DNA from: Loripinus fragilis
Lineage: Eukaryota; Mollusca; Bivalvia; Lucinida; Lucinidae
Assembly (NCBI GenBank): GCA_964019695.1
Contig: OZ026522.1
Coordinates: 15,002,687-15,066,686 of the forward strand
Reading direction: 5' to 3'
Length of the DNA stretch: 64,000 bases
In this document: piece after piece, positions 49,971 through 62,189 of the stretch
Position numbering within the stretch: the first letter of the stretch is position 1
Layout of the letters: each line of letters opens with the position of its first letter
Notes under the pieces: generated by a model
What the model was told of the DNA's origin: nothing
Database searches by the model: none
What the model saw: only the letters and a program-made list of their open reading frames with translations
Made by a program: the position numbers and the translations under genes

Positions 49971-50240
49971 AGGGAAGCCGCCGTGGTGTAGGGGATAAAC
50001 CTATGTCTTTTAAACCAGGGGTCGCAGGTTCGATTCCCGGCTTCTCCGAGTCTGTCGGATGAGACATTAAGCCGTCTTATGCCACATATGCGTCTTCTGA
50101 GACGATTAAAACCAGAAAAACTGCCGGTTGAGCCTTCGGGAGTTCCTGGACATAGAACCACAAAACCATAAACCCACCCACAGCCAAGGCACACGGCCAC
50201 AATCAGATTTACGTGAACATAGGTAAAATTTTGCGACACA
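49970..50240 (+). mobile_element. SINE-C, tRNA-Lys-like head
   Basis: The head has GCCGTGGTGTAGGGGATAAA, a CTTTTAA anticodon-type loop (UUU) and the B-box GCAGGTTCGATTCCCGG. The body TCTGTCGGATGAGACATTAA and ACTGCCGGTTGAGCCTTCGG is not tRNA. The anticodon and T stems are degenerate, so it is not a working tRNA gene. Confidence 0.65.
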
Positions 50241-50302
50241 GTTCAAACACTGTCCATTTCTGAAGATATTAGACTGGAAATGAGCTTGTGTTGTTTGTTC
50301 AT

Positions 50303-50536
50303 TAGGCTTAAATGAAATGTATGTGTGGTTCCTGTTGCCTACCTACCCTAATTTTTTAACCCTACCCTAAACATTAAAATGGTCTTTGGAGGAAAATACC
50401 TAAAATTGGCACTTTTTCAGATTTTGTCACTATTTTCTTTGTTAAATGTTATAACAAAATTTTATAATTTCCCTACCTACCTACCCTAAATTTTGTTAGT
50501 ATGCAACAGGAACAACACATATATTCCATTTAGGCC
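50303..50536. mobile_element. MITE with CCTGTTGC / CCTACC ends
   Basis: Inverted ends TAAATGAAATGTATGTGTGG, TTCCTGTTGCCTACCTACCC on the left and their reverse complement on the right (about 60 bp). Confidence 0.85.
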
Positions 50537-50721
50537 TCAGCAACGCTACCTGGAAAAACCTTAGACATCAGGCACAGTAGCCTGTAATAAATTTGTAACT
50601 AATATGTCGCAGTTGAAAAACATTGGAATTTAAAAGTGTACTGTATTATGACGAATCTACATCCAAGTCTTTTTCTGTTCCTGTCAATCATTTTGCAACA
50701 AACTATTCATGTTTACAACCA

Positions 50722-51146
50722 CATGGGTGAAAGTTCAAAATTTCCCAAATCCTGAACATTCAGAACATCGATCTTAAAACTTGCAATATGCCCACTTAAT
50801 GTTCACAATTTGAAGTAGACTTGCTCAAGTCCCTACATTTAAGAATTAATTTGAGATGAACGGTCCCTTTAATTGTTTAAAAAAGTAAAAGTCCCTTTAA
50901 CCAAGACTGTATATTTTTATTGTATTATGGTATCTATAAAGGAAATAGGAAACTATAAATTATGAAAAAAGGCTTAAAGACAGACGAAAAAAATGTACAG
51001 ACTTTGGAAAGTCTAAATTTGAAGCTTAAATGGTCAATTGTTTTAAGACAGACTGAATATAAATTAGAGAACCTATAATAACCTGCTGAATTCTATGGAA
51101 AGTCAGCCTCAAATTCCTGAATAATCCTGAGAAACTTTCACACATG
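50722..51146. mobile_element. MITE with CATGGGTGAAAGTT ends, copy 3
   Basis: Left ACATGGGTGAAAGTTCAAAA; right GAGAAACTTTCACACATG. Inner sequence matches 33000-33272 and 28535-28783. Confidence 0.75.
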
Positions 51147-51629
51147 CAACCATCATTTGTTTGCCCGCCAGACAACCATGTAAAATGTGCGACCCATCTG
51201 CATAATGCCTATGGTCAAATATCAATGTGCAGACATTTTTTGGCTCTGTGCATATGTGTAAAATGAGCGTATGTGTAAAACATACACTAAATAAAGGATG
51301 TAGTGTAACGATTTTCCAGGATGTGATCCAAAACAAAAACGAAAGTAAGCGAATTAAATAAAATAGTCACTCTGTTTGTAATTTCGCTTCATGTTATTAC
51401 AAAATAGTGGCATGAAATAAACAGAAAACAACAACAGATGAAAAAAAAATCACTTGCAAGTCCATTTACGGCTATTACTTTTCTCATTGTCATGACAATT
51501 ACTCAAAATCTATCCATTTGTTTCGGATTCTTACTTAATTACTAATAAAGAGCTATTTTTTGTCAATCACAAGTCCCATATAAAGCAAGATTTTGACCGA
51601 AATGTGATCATTAAAAGTAAATTAATTAA
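51147..51629. other. No recognised feature
   Basis: AT-rich spacer before the next HINE element. Confidence 0.3.
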
Positions 51630-52795
51630 AACTAGACTGCAGTCGATGGTACACCATCACATATACCCGCGTTTCTATATCTGACCTTGACCTTGCCCAG
51701 TGCCCTCTACATCATGTGACCTATGCACATGCAAAGTTTGAAGTTGCTATGTTCAACGATTTAGGAGGAGATGCAATTACAAGCAAATACATTATCTGAC
51801 CTTTGACCTTGGCATCAAGGTCACATGAAATATTGCCAAGCACCCAATACATTATGTGACCTATGCATGTGCAACATTTGAAGTCGCTACGTCCAACGGT
51901 TAAGGAGCAGATGCATTTTCAAGAAAATACAGTATTTGACCTTGACCATAAGGTCAAGGTGACACGAGATGTTGCCCAGTACCATCTTCATTATGTGACA
52001 TATAAACCTGCAAAGTTTGTATTTACTACGTCAAACGGTTTAGGAGATGCAATTATATGAAAATACAGTATTGACCTTTGTCCTTGGGGTCAAGGTCACA
52101 AAGATGTTGCCCAGTCCCATCTACACCATGTGACCTATGCACATGCAAAGTTTAAAGTTGCTATTTCCAACGGTTTGGGTGGAGATGTATTTACAAGAAA
52201 ATGCATTATTTGACCTTCAACCTGAACAATATAGCCCAGTACCTTCTACATCATGTGATCTATGATCTGTATAGATGCAAAATTTGAAGTTGCTACATCT
52301 AACGGTTTAGGAGATGCATTTACAAGAAAATAAATTATTTGACCTTTGACCTTGTCCCAACGAGATGTAGGCCAGGACAGTTTGAAGTTGCTACGTCCAA
52401 CCGTTTGGGAAGAGATGTATTTACAAGAAAATACATTATTTGACTTTTGACTTTGACCTTGGTGCCAAGGTCATATAAAATATAGCCCAGTACCCTCTAC
52501 ATCATGTGACCTATGAAGCTGCAAAGTTTGGAGTTGCCATGTCCAACGGTTTATGAGAAGATGCATTTACAAGAAAATATAGTATTTGACCTTTGACCTT
52601 GGGGTCAAGGTCATATGAAATGTTGCCCAGTACCCTCTACATCATATGACCTATGCAGCTACCAAGTTTCAAGTTGCTGTGTCTAACGGTGTAGGATGAG
52701 ATACATTTACAAGAAACGAAACAGACGGACGCACAGACACATGGACAGACTTTGATGTAAAATTAATACACCCTTTTTAAAAGAAAAAGCAGGTA
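51630..52795 (-). mobile_element. Pearl/HINE-type element, copy 4, inverted
   Basis: Begins with its 3' end ACTAGACTGCAGTCGATGGT, ACACCATCAC, and contains about eight inverted units (CATCATGTGACCTATGCA, TTTGAAGTTGCTACGTCC, TTTGACCTTTGACCTTGG). The far end has an ACAGACGGACGCACAGAC run. Confidence 0.8.
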
Positions 52796-53370
52796 CAACT
52801 AGAGCAGCAGTCGATGATACATCATCTAAAAAGCTCGCTTTATAATTTTAACCTTCACCTTGGGATCAAGGTCACACAAAATGTTAAACAGTGCCTTCTA
52901 CCTTATGCCACATATGCATCTGCAAAGTTTGAAGTTGCTATGTCCAACGGTTAAGGAGAAGATGCATATACAAGAAAATACATTATATGAACTTGGAGTC
53001 AAGGACAGATATGATGTTTCCCAGTACCCTCCACATCATATGAATTATACACCTGCAAAATTTGAAGTTGCTACGTCCAACAGTTTAGGAGAAAATGCAT
53101 TTACAAGAAAATACACTATCTAACATTGACCTTTGGGTCAAGGTCACACAAAATGTTGCCCAGTATCCTCTACATCACAAGACCTATACACCTGCAATTT
53201 CGCAGTTGCTACATCCAACAGTTTAGGAGGAGATGCATTTATAAGAAAATACATTATTTGACCTTTAACCTTGACCTTTGGTGCCCAGTTCCCTCTACAT
53301 CATGTGACCTTTACACCTGCAAAGTTTGAAGGTGCTGCGTCCAAGGGTTAAGGATGAGATGCATTTAGAA
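52796..53370 (-). mobile_element. Pearl/HINE-type element, copy 5, inverted
   Basis: Starts ACTAGAGCAGCAGTCGATGA, TACATCATC right after copy 4, and has four to five units. Confidence 0.7.
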
Positions 53371-53389
53371 GACTAGAAATTAGAGAATC

Positions 53390-53675
53390 GGATGTGTCAC
53401 CTGGCAAAACAAAAGTCGAACAAGGCAAATTCATTGAATTTACATCCCAAGTCAAAGAGTTTTTTATAAACCTGTAAAACACAAAACATAAATCTCATTT
53501 CAACAACCGCTAAGTTCAACTTGGATATCATACAGATCATAAATAAAAGTCTGTCAACTATTTTAGTGCCTATTTCAATAAAAAATGCTTATCTCTACAA
53601 TTTAATGTCTGACCTTTCAACCTGACAAAGAGTAAGGGGTGTGTGTAAGTTCAAAGTTTTTTCTTCTATGTTGGT
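53390..53675. repeat. Partial copy of the 12.06-14.91 kb composite element, unoccupied site
   Basis: Matches 12090-12284 (CACAAAACATAAATCTCATT; GTCAACTATTTTAGTGC; AATAAAAAATGCTTA) and then 13911 onward (CTATGTTGGTC). It has no CGGT-rich insertion. Confidence 0.7.
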
Positions 53676-54512
53676 CGGTCAAGGTCAAAGGATGTATTTT
53701 CTTGTAAATGTATCTCCTCCAAAACCGTTAGACGTAGCAGCTTCAAATTTTGTAGCTGACTCGGTCACATGATGTAGAGGGTACCGTGCAACATTTCGTG
53801 TGACCACAAGGTCAAGGTCAAAGAATGTATTGTCTTGCAAATGTATCTCCTCCAAAACCGTTAGACGTAGCAACTTCAAACTTTGTAGCTTAATAGGTCT
53901 CATGATGTAGAGGGTACTGGGCAATATTTCACGATACCTTGGCGCCAAGGTCAAATAATGTATTTACTTGTAAATGTATCTTCTCCTAAACCGTTCGACA
54001 AAGCAACTTCAAACTATGTAGCTGAATATGTCACATGATGTAGAGGGTACTGGGCAACATTTCGTGTGACCTTGACACCAAGGTCAAGGGTCAAGTCAAG
54101 CATTTTCTTGTAAATGCATCTCCTCCTTAACCTTTTGACGTAGTAACTTCAAACTTTGTAAGTGCATAGGTCACAAGATGTAGAGGGCACTGGGTAACAT
54201 TTCATGTGACTTTGAACCCCTAAATCTTGTGTCAAATAATGTATTTTCTTGTAAATGCATCTTCTCCTTGACCGTGCGATGTAGCAACATCTTTCTTTGC
54301 TGGTACATGGATACATGATGTAGAGGGTACTGGTCAACATTTTGGTGACCTTGACTCCTTGACCTTGGGGTCAAAGTCAAATGATGTAATTTCTTCTAAA
54401 TGCATCTTCTTAACCATTGGCCATAGCAAATTTAAACTTTGCAGGTACATAGGTCACATGATGTAGAGGGCAATGCTTCATGTGACCATATCCTTGAGTC
54501 AAAGTTAAACAG
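53676..54512 (+). mobile_element. Pearl/HINE-type core repeats, copy 6
   Basis: Six units in plus orientation with GGTCACATGATGTAGAGGGT and exact TCAAGGTCA at 53679 and 53812. Truncated by the LINE insertion on the right. Confidence 0.75.
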
Positions 54513-54796
54513 GTGCCCTGTTATTGTCTCAATTCGACAACAGGTACCCCATATTCTATCATCGTAGTGATTAGTTTATTGATCGACCAATGAGATGGCC
54601 TGTTACGTTTCAAGTATAGCTGGGGTTGAAAACTGTTGGGCAGTTACGATATTTTTCATCACCAAAGCAAAGCTAGTTTGTGAAAAAAACAAAAACAAAT
54701 ACACAATGAGATACTGGATTCATGTCTCGAATTTGGTTAATTTTATTGTATCTATAGCTCTCATGAATCATCCAAAATTACCAAAAAGCAAATAGT

Positions 54797-55354
54797 ACAT
54801 TAGCTTTCCTAAAACGGAACCTTAGACACTGTCCAGAACCCTGTAGAAGAACAGTTCGTTCAGTTGAATATGGATCAATAGTATGGGATCCTTATTATGT
54901 AAAGGACATTAATAGAATTGAGAAAATCCAGCGCCAAGCAGTACGTTTTATATCAGGAGACTACGCTACACGCGAACCTGGATGTATCTCCAAAATGCTG
55001 AAAGATCAAGATCGTCCATCACTTCAAGACAGAAGGATGGCAGCTAGATTAACGTTCTTCTACAAAGTGGTCGAGGGGCTAGTGCCGGCAATACCTCCAG
55101 ATGCTTTCCTAAAACCACAAAGGCCAAAACGCCAAATTCATGCAAAAAAATTTCAAGGCTTTGATTCTAAAAACATTGTAGAAATTCATCAATCCAAAAA
55201 CGCCAAATCTTTCATAGCTGAGCAGTCAAACACAGTGCAATATAGCAGTTCTTTTTTCATTAAAACAGTGAGAGACTGGAACAGCCTAGAAGAAGCTATA
55301 GTGTGTGCGGATTCAGTGGAGGGCTTTGTTTCAGCCCTACATTCTAGAGACTAA
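54797..55354 (+). pseudogene. LINE (Jockey/CR1-like) reverse transcriptase, C-terminal end
   Basis: An open frame begins LAFLKRNLRHCPEPC, then VEYGSIVWDPYYVKDINRIE, KIQRQAVRFISGDYA, and (from the ATG at 54995) SLQDRRMAARLTFFYKVVEG, LVPAIPPDAFLKP, ending FFIKTVRDWNSLEEAIV...VEGFVSAL. This is the region after the reverse transcriptase palm in many animal non-LTR elements. Endonuclease and catalytic palm are absent: a 5'-truncated insertion, normal for LINEs. Downstream, ATACAGATACAGACAGATAC (about 55420-55450) may be its 3' repeat tail. It lies inside HINE repeats. Confidence 0.85.
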
Positions 55355-55589
55355 TATTCTGGAACATATAAAGACTCTCTCCGGCGCATTTAATGCCGTA
55401 ACAGGCCCTGCGCTGTATAAATACAGATACAGACAGATACAGACAGATCATCCACACCATTTTTTTCACAGTTTAGAGTTACTTCCCCTAGATCACAGCC
55501 ATCCCGAGATTCTCTTTGACGGTCAAGATTTTGACTGCCTGGATTAGCCTGTACCTGACCCTAGATAGGTAGATCTAGGGGAGGGAACC

Positions 55590-55880
55590 AGACTAGGTCA
55601 AGGTCAAATCAAATATTTCTTGTATATGCATCTCCTCCTAATCTGTTGGTCATAGCAACTTCAAACTTTGCAGGTGCATATTTCATTTGATGTAGATGAT
55701 ACTGGGCAACGTTTCGTGTTTGTTCTTGACCTAAGTTCAAGGTCAACTGTGAAATAATGTACTTTCTTGTAAATGCATCTTCTCCTAAATCGTTGGATGC
55801 AACAACTTCAAACTTTCCAGCTGCTTTGGTTTGATAAAAAGCGGGTATTTGCGATGGTGTACCATCGACTGAAGTCTAGT
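55590..55880 (+). mobile_element. Pearl/HINE-type element, 3' end
   Basis: Two units with TCAAGGTCA at 55598, then GCGGGTATTTGCGATGGTGT, ACCATCGACTGAAGTCTAGT and a flanking T. Confidence 0.75.
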
Positions 55881-56185
55881 TCCCTTTAATTTGATATGCA
55901 ACATAACCACATTCAGAAAAAAAATGTATTGACCTTTTGACCCAACCCGACGGGTCGAGGGTGTGTGTAAGGACAAAACTTGTGCTTGCATAATGCTCTA
56001 CACTCCATTCCCATTAATTTGATATGCAATATGACTACTTTCAGAAAAAAATGTTGACCTTTGACCCAACCCCAAGGCTAATGGCGCGTGAAAAAGACAG
56101 AATATGTGCTTTCATGTTGCTGCAATCGTCATTCCCTTTAATTTGATATGCAACATGACCATGTTCTGAAAATTTTGGATTTTTA
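55881..56185. repeat. ~127 bp tandem repeat, second locus
   Basis: Three units of TTTAATTTGATATGCAACAT as at 13911-14470. Confidence 0.8.
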
Positions 56186-56545
56186 TGCCCTCTACATCAT
56201 GTGACATTATGCACCTACAGAGCTTGAAGTTACTACGTCAAAATGTTTAGAAGGAGATACTTTTACAAGAAATTTTCATTATTTGTCCTTGACCTTGAGC
56301 TCAACATCACACGAAATGTTGCTCAGTACCCTCTACATCATGTGACCTATTCAGCAACAAAGTTTGAAGTTGCTAGGTCGAACGGTTTAAGAGGAGATAC
56401 CTTTACAAGAAAATACATTATTTGACCTTTGAGCTTGGTGGTCAAGGTCAGACGAAATGTTTCCCAGTACCCTCTACATCATGTGACCTATTCAGCTACA
56501 AAGTTTGAAGTAGCTACTCCAGCGGTTTAAGAGAAGATACATTTA
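56186..56545 (-). mobile_element. Pearl/HINE-type core repeats, copy 7
   Basis: Three inverted units with CCCTCTACATCATGTGACC and AAGTTTGAAGTTGCTA. Confidence 0.7.
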
Positions 56546-58348
56546 CATTTGTGCCAATTACAACAAATATCATCTGCTCTTGTTGTCAGTTGAAACGTTT
56601 TTTAAAACATTCTTTTCATCAAACAGGGTAGACAAAGATCAGACTGCATCTACAACTTGCATTAGTCAGTAATGTAAGTACATGTAGGTATAATATTATG
56701 CAGCAGACAACATTTTCAGATGCATTTTTTTCAGGCGCTCTAAGGATTAACTAATCAATGCTGACTGACAATTAGATCTGTCAGTCTGGCTTATTCACCA
56801 ATAATGGAACAATGAAATTGGTGGTAATGTATAAGTTTCCCATGATACAATATTTATAAATGTTTGTACAAACAATATTCAAACAAAGCAAAGCAAGGAT
56901 TGCATCATGTTTAACATTTCTACCTGTCATTGTTGTAGTTATCTCTGGACCAGAGCAATCAAACAGAACATGGATTTAAAAGCAGTGGAAAAGTTACACA
57001 GTAGCAGTGGCAGTTCAGCTGCCATCTAATTGGATGTAAAGTTTGACTAATTTTTACAGTGTATGTAGTTATTTCCTATTTTTCGATGCGCTGCTGAAAA
57101 ATCGGATGATATTTTGACTTTTGTCCCCTGTCTGTCTGACCCATCCACAGCTGCATCTCCTTAACTGTTGCTTAGAATTTTATCAAACTTTATGAGACTC
57201 TTTGCAAAGACAATGGAACGTTGGTGGTTCAAATATTTTTTTTTTCTCAAATCACTATTTTCTGTCTTGGAATTTTTGTGAAGTGGCACATTACTGCCTG
57301 TTTTTGTATTGAGTCACCTAACCCCATCCCATCATATGGTCGATGATGGAGTACAATACTCAATACTAATGACCTTATATAACATGGGTTATGGAATCTA
57401 ACCTGTTTATCTTCTCTGAGGCATTTTGATCAACTTGAATATTTCAGGATTAAACCTGCAGATATGGTCTGAAATGATTTACTTCGCTTTGGGATTTGCA
57501 TAGAGTTTTTAATTTCCCACCAACACAGGTATCATACCGTTTTCTGACTGCGGAGAATTTGCGGCTAATCTTGTCTCGGGGGTCGTTTCTTTTATGGTGG
57601 AGGGGAGGGTTGGTTCCGTAAAAGGGTAAAAAAATATATTTTTATTATCTGTATCCAACTCAAATCTATTGTATTAACACAACCAAACACTCGTTCATGT
57701 GCTTAGAATATCGCAAACCTTGCAAACTCTACTGTTAGACCACAAATTATGGTTTAAAACGATGGAAATTATTTTGAAAGGCAAAAATTGCTTTCAGTCG
57801 ATCGAACTGAGAAAATCCTAAAATAACATTTCATTTAACATTGCTATCTTAAAAGCCAGGTTATCGATAGCAATTTTGCAAAAAATAATATAGTAATTGC
57901 GCTTAGCATTTACAAGAAAATGTCATATAAACATGGTGCCTATGCTCAAAAATGTTGATCTTATCCGCGGACGTTGGTGTACCTGTCCGCGGGGCACACC
58001 AAGATTTTGCTAGTCTAACCGAGGTGATTCCTTACGGAAAATGCTAATACTGAAACGCGGATGATACGGTTTTGAACCCTAGTACTGTCCTCGAAGTTGT
58101 AATAGATAAATTGCTTAAAATGCAATAATCTGAATCAACATCATTGGCGTAGCTACCATTACGCAGTTACGCACGTGCGTAATAAAAATAGTAAAATTCA
58201 AGGGAGGTCACCTAATGTGGTAATAGTGAGTTTTCATACTATAAGGAACTGCTCATAAAGGAAAGAATTCGCTCCCTCTGGGAGCAAGAGAAGTTCCCAT
58301 TTTAAAAAGGGACACAATGGATTCTTTTATTTAATCAAGCAAACCTCA
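56546..58348. other. Mostly unassigned DNA
   Basis: A diverged MITE lies at 56530-56750 (GCAGCAGACAACATTTTCAG). Two CCGCGG sites near 57966 and 57988 resemble the motif cluster at the right end. No gene was recognised. Confidence 0.35.
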
Positions 58349-58545
58349 GTCTAAAGTCAGCAAATATATGATACCTATATGGACATATGCTTTTCAGTAT
58401 ATCATTGCATACTCGCATTTGATGTGCGTAACTTTTCCAGCGTTTTGGCTACGATATTGTACAAGTTTTATTTAAAATAAGTATGCAATGATATACTGAA
58501 AAGCGTAAGTCCATATAGGTATCATATATTTGCTTAATTTAGACT
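58349..58545. repeat. Inverted repeat, ~65 bp arms
   Basis: Arms AAATATATGATACCTATATG ... CAGTATATCATTGCATAC and the inverse at 58480-58545, around a ~65-base spacer. Confidence 0.85.
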
Positions 58546-58630
58546 GAAATTTACTTGAATTAAACAAAAGAAATATTTTGTCAGTATCCCGATATTTCCC
58601 CTACATGTTTGAAAATATGGCCAAACAATA

Positions 58631-58860
58631 TACTGTCCTGCCAGCCAAGAGTGACAGTGACTTCATGTTTGTTTACAAAGTTATTAGGGATTTATAATCG
58701 ATAGATCACTTGTGTATTAATCCTATCCATAGGAAAGGATTAATACACAAGTTATCTATCGATTCGCATCAGCTCAAATGAAGTGTACGTATTCTAGTTT
58801 TACTTAGCAATTGTAAACAAAGAATTACATCACTGTCATCCTTGTTTGGCACGACAGTAT
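58631..58860. mobile_element. ~230 bp MITE with CTGTCGTGC ends, copy 2
   Basis: TA-flanked; ends TACTGTCCTGCCAGCCAAGA and TTTGGCACGACAGTA. Hairpin GATAGATCACTTGTGTATTA. Opposite orientation to 41109-41335. Confidence 0.9.
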
Positions 58861-59290
58861 TTGTGCTTGTTTTTGCTCCATGTTGGGAGAAGAAAGTCAA
58901 ACTTTTAAGTTCGCAACACTATAATTTGATTTCTATGATCATTTTATACAAATGGAGTTCCCATTATGCATCCCTTGTGTTGGTCTTAATATTGTTTTGA
59001 ACATAAGCAGGACTTCAGTTAAGATTGTGTAACAATAAAATAACTTTCTTATTTCTTAACCAAAGCATATGTTGTGGGTACTCAAAAGAACCGTCGCGAT
59101 GAAACGGTTCTTTTAAGCAACAAATCACAGGCTAACATGAGAAGAGAGAACGTACTGGAAATGTAACGACAACGAATGCTGAGGATGGGCGGTTACTGTT
59201 TCAGAGGAATGTCAAGTAACAAAAGACCATTCTCGTTTCCCTGAAACTGCACTGATTGAGGCAAAGAAAGGCTACCACAGGGTGAAATTT

Positions 59291-59400
59291 TTCAAGCGAC
59301 TATCAAAGGCTCTGATCAGACTGTGCATATGCGCAGGCTGATCTGTGGCTTTGATGGTCGCACATACCACATTGTTGGAAATCTCATGTCACGGCTCAAT
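59291..59400. mobile_element. MITE with GAGCC termini, copy 3, half
   Basis: Contains the core AGACTGTGCATATGCGCAGG and the right end only. Confidence 0.75.
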
Positions 59401-59748
59401 TATTATCGTACCTCATAAAGGCTCCATATCTAAACACAAGAAAAACATAACACTTTATTGAATTTTTTAAATGCTTGCATTTTCTTTTTTTTTAAAAATG
59501 GTTGATTTTAGATGTGAATTTTCAAAAAAAAATTGATTTCAGACGGATACATTGTGCTTAATTTAAACACATATTGCCAAAATAATCAAAACATAATTCA
59601 CGCAAGAACTTCTGTTATTATAGTAAATGTAAGTAGAATAGAATCGGGATAAGCTCCTATTAAAAAGACTTTAAAAAACATGATAATAAAATAGAATAAT
59701 AAAATAAATGTGATCATACTTATTTCTCATGAAAGATAGAGGACCTAC

Positions 59749-59883
59749 CAACAATTTTCTTTCATCTTTTTCCTGTTTTGAGCTACTCCGGGATGAGTCG
59801 TCATACAATACTTTAGATCTACTGCGTTTGTGTTTCTTTGCAATAAGCAATATTGTGATCAAGAATGAAGTAATTGCAGCCTT
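59749..59883 (-). CDS. Unassigned exon candidate, membrane-span plus basic tail
   Basis: A 135-base, phase-0 exon candidate between an acceptor TGAATAAAATCAG and a donor TTGTTG then GTAGGTCC. It codes KAAITSFLITILLIAKKHKR, then SRSKVLYDDSSRSSSKQEKD and ERKLL. A hydrophobic stretch of about 14 residues followed by a basic stop-transfer sequence and a Ser-rich charged tail suggests the membrane exit of a type I protein. The family is not recognised and no neighbouring exon was found. Confidence 0.3.
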
Positions 59884-60042
59884 CTGATTTTATTCAGATG
59901 AGGCTCTCCCAGGCGTTTTGAGGACAGGGAAAATGGCATTTATTTCACGTGAACGGGGAAAGTAAGGCCAACTTTTGATGGAAACAGAAGAACAAAGATA
60001 ATAATGGGGAACAGGGAACATAAGATAACGAATTTTCGACCG

Positions 60043-60060
60043 GGGGGGGGGGGGGGAGGG
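60043..60060. repeat. Poly-G tract
   Basis: A run of about 15 G; a similar run is at 61040-61055. Confidence 0.9.
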
Positions 60061-60171
60061 AACACGCCCCTTAATTTCAGGGGAACATGGGGACATTTAC
60101 CCCACCACTTTAGGAGGGCCTCGCGAATGTATCGTCTGCTTAACACATCAAAGCATAACGAATATTTGTAT

Positions 60172-61275
60172 TGAGGCCCCCAGGAGGTCTATGCTCCCTT
60201 GATTCCTGTAAATAATGCACTGATCTCCCAAAATTCCTCAGCTCCCTGAAAGTATTTTTCCTTTGCTCCCCAAATCCTTAAAATTAATTCAGCTTCTCCC
60301 TAAATCCCCAAAAATATAAGCCAATTCTCCCTAAAATGCATTTTTCTTTCCATAATATTAAATCCACATGCCTAAAACAATAAAGCTATACACGAGCGGA
60401 TGATTAAATATTCACTTAATATATTTACGTATATACATGTAAAGATAAGGCTTAGCCAAAGAATACAAATATTACATGATATGTAGTTTGTTTAATGAAA
60501 TAAACACTTCAGCTAGGGGTTCCGGGGACATGCTCCCCCGGGAAAAATGATAAAGTGGTGCGATCTGGTGCATTCTGAGTGTTCCAAAGTATGTTATTAT
60601 CAACCTAAAAATCAACAATTTTTAGGATAATAAATCAACAGCACCCCAAATTTTGTGCCATATTTTTTTCTGCAAGATTAATCCAGATGCGCAGGTTTGT
60701 ACAAAAATGAATACAATCACATATTACAAGGGGGTCTGGGGGCAATAGCCCCCGAAAGCCAAAGAAATGTAAAAAAAATGGATGTTTTTCCTTTTCATGT
60801 AATGATGTGGATTCAGATTCGTGCTATGTGGGTCCGGGGGTAACTCCCGATTTTTTTTTAATAAAATGGTGCAAGCTGGCGCAATCTGAGTGTTCCAAAA
60901 TACATTATTATCAACCTAAAATTAACAATTTTAAGGATAATAAATCAGCAATAGTAAAATCATTCGCCATACCTTTCACCAATACCAAGGCAGAGTAGCA
61001 TGTTAGAGCTCGAAAGTAAATACATTTAGATTTTCCAGGAGGGGGGGGGGGGGGTTGGGGGCTTCCCCTCAGAAGCCGAAAAATTAAAAAAAAATCCATT
61101 GAAATGAAGGTTTTTCCTTTAAGGTAAGAGTTTATAAATTTTTTTGCAGGGCTCCCAAAATCCCCAAAACTATAAGTTTCCTCCTCAAATCCCTGAAATA
61201 ATTACCAGTGCAGCCCAGCTCCCTGAAAATAAATAGCCCTTCTCCCCAGCTCCCCAAACCCCTGGGGACCCCAGT
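60172..61275. repeat. CTCCC-rich element with an internal duplication
   Basis: Flanking parts carry CAGCTCCCTGAAAGT/CAGCTCCCTGAAAAT motifs. Two copies of a ~300 bp unit follow, each with TCTGAGTGTTCCAAA, TATTATCAACCTAAA and GGATAATAAATCA (about 60550 and 60870). Confidence 0.7.
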
Positions 61276-61510
61276 ATTCATTTCAAGTTAAAGGCGCAGA
61301 AAGGCAGAAGCAAGGATGCCTGGGCTTCAACATCACATGGGCCTCGATGCGAGAAAACTCAAAGAACAATAAAGGCACTGGTCTTTCGCGCAGTCTGATC
61401 AGCGCTTTTGTTATTCGCAATCATTGCTGAAACGTAAAGTAACAAGGTCAAATATCTTAATTTTTCATTTTTTGGTAATTTCACCATGATAAAATCCTCT
61501 GACTACGCCC

Positions 61511-61645
61511 CTGATTTTGTTTGATTTGATTCTTTACCTCCCAGTCAACAATTTTTCAGATATATCGGGATGTCCCGCCTGGGTTGAACCAGAACTAAAA
61601 CCAGGATAAATGTGTCTTGCTCAAGGACACAACACAGTGCGACGC
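61511..61645 (-). mobile_element. SINE-A, 5'-truncated copy
   Basis: TTTGATTTGATTCTTTACC, CTGGGTTGAACCAGAAC and TGTGTCTTGCTCAAGGACAC are present; the tRNA-like head is missing. Confidence 0.8.
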
Positions 61646-61794
61646 CCCTGACATATAAATGTTGTCTGCAACAGATTTTTTTCTCCGAAATGTCATCTTT
61701 CGCCTACCGAGAACAACATAATAAGGCAAGCCCCTAATACAATGGGAGCAACAATAAAAAAAATGGACGGACGCCAAAAGATTCGCCGCCATAG

Positions 61795-62105
61795 GACATC
61801 CGTGGATCCAGACCCCCCCCCCCCCCCGAAATATCATAAAAATGTAGGGTTTCGCAGCAATTCTGGTCCAAATCCCCTGAAAAATCACAGTTATCATCCT
61901 AGCATTCAATGATGGGCCAGCAGCATCGGCTCACCAGCGAAACGCCATTTGACGCTTTTCAAATGGCGTTTCGCTGGCGGACCGACGATGGCCCGCTTAT
62001 AGTAGTATCTGGATCCTACCTCTCGTCATCATTCAAAAACAAGCAAAGGAAAAAAGCCGTTATAGTTGGACCCCCTCTGACAAAAACTGTCTGGATCCGC
62101 ACATG
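61795..62105. mobile_element. GGATCC MITE with intact core hairpin
   Basis: CGTGGATCCAGACC ... CTGTCTGGATCCGCACATG. The core arms CCAGCGAAACGCCATTTGA and TCAAATGGCGTTTCGCTGG are separated by a short loop. Confidence 0.85.
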
Positions 62106-62189
62106 TAGGGCGGACAGTGGCCTATTCCTCTGTTGTCTACATTGTTGTTATCAATAACTTACCATGAAGAACAAGGCACGCAGCTAAGG

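Noticed and set aside
49970..50045. tRNA-Lys(UUU) gene
   Set aside because: The anticodon stem and T stem have several mismatches and the sequence continues into a SINE body.
51863..53329. Several plus-strand ORFs with similar sequences
   Set aside because: They are translations of the HINE core repeat.
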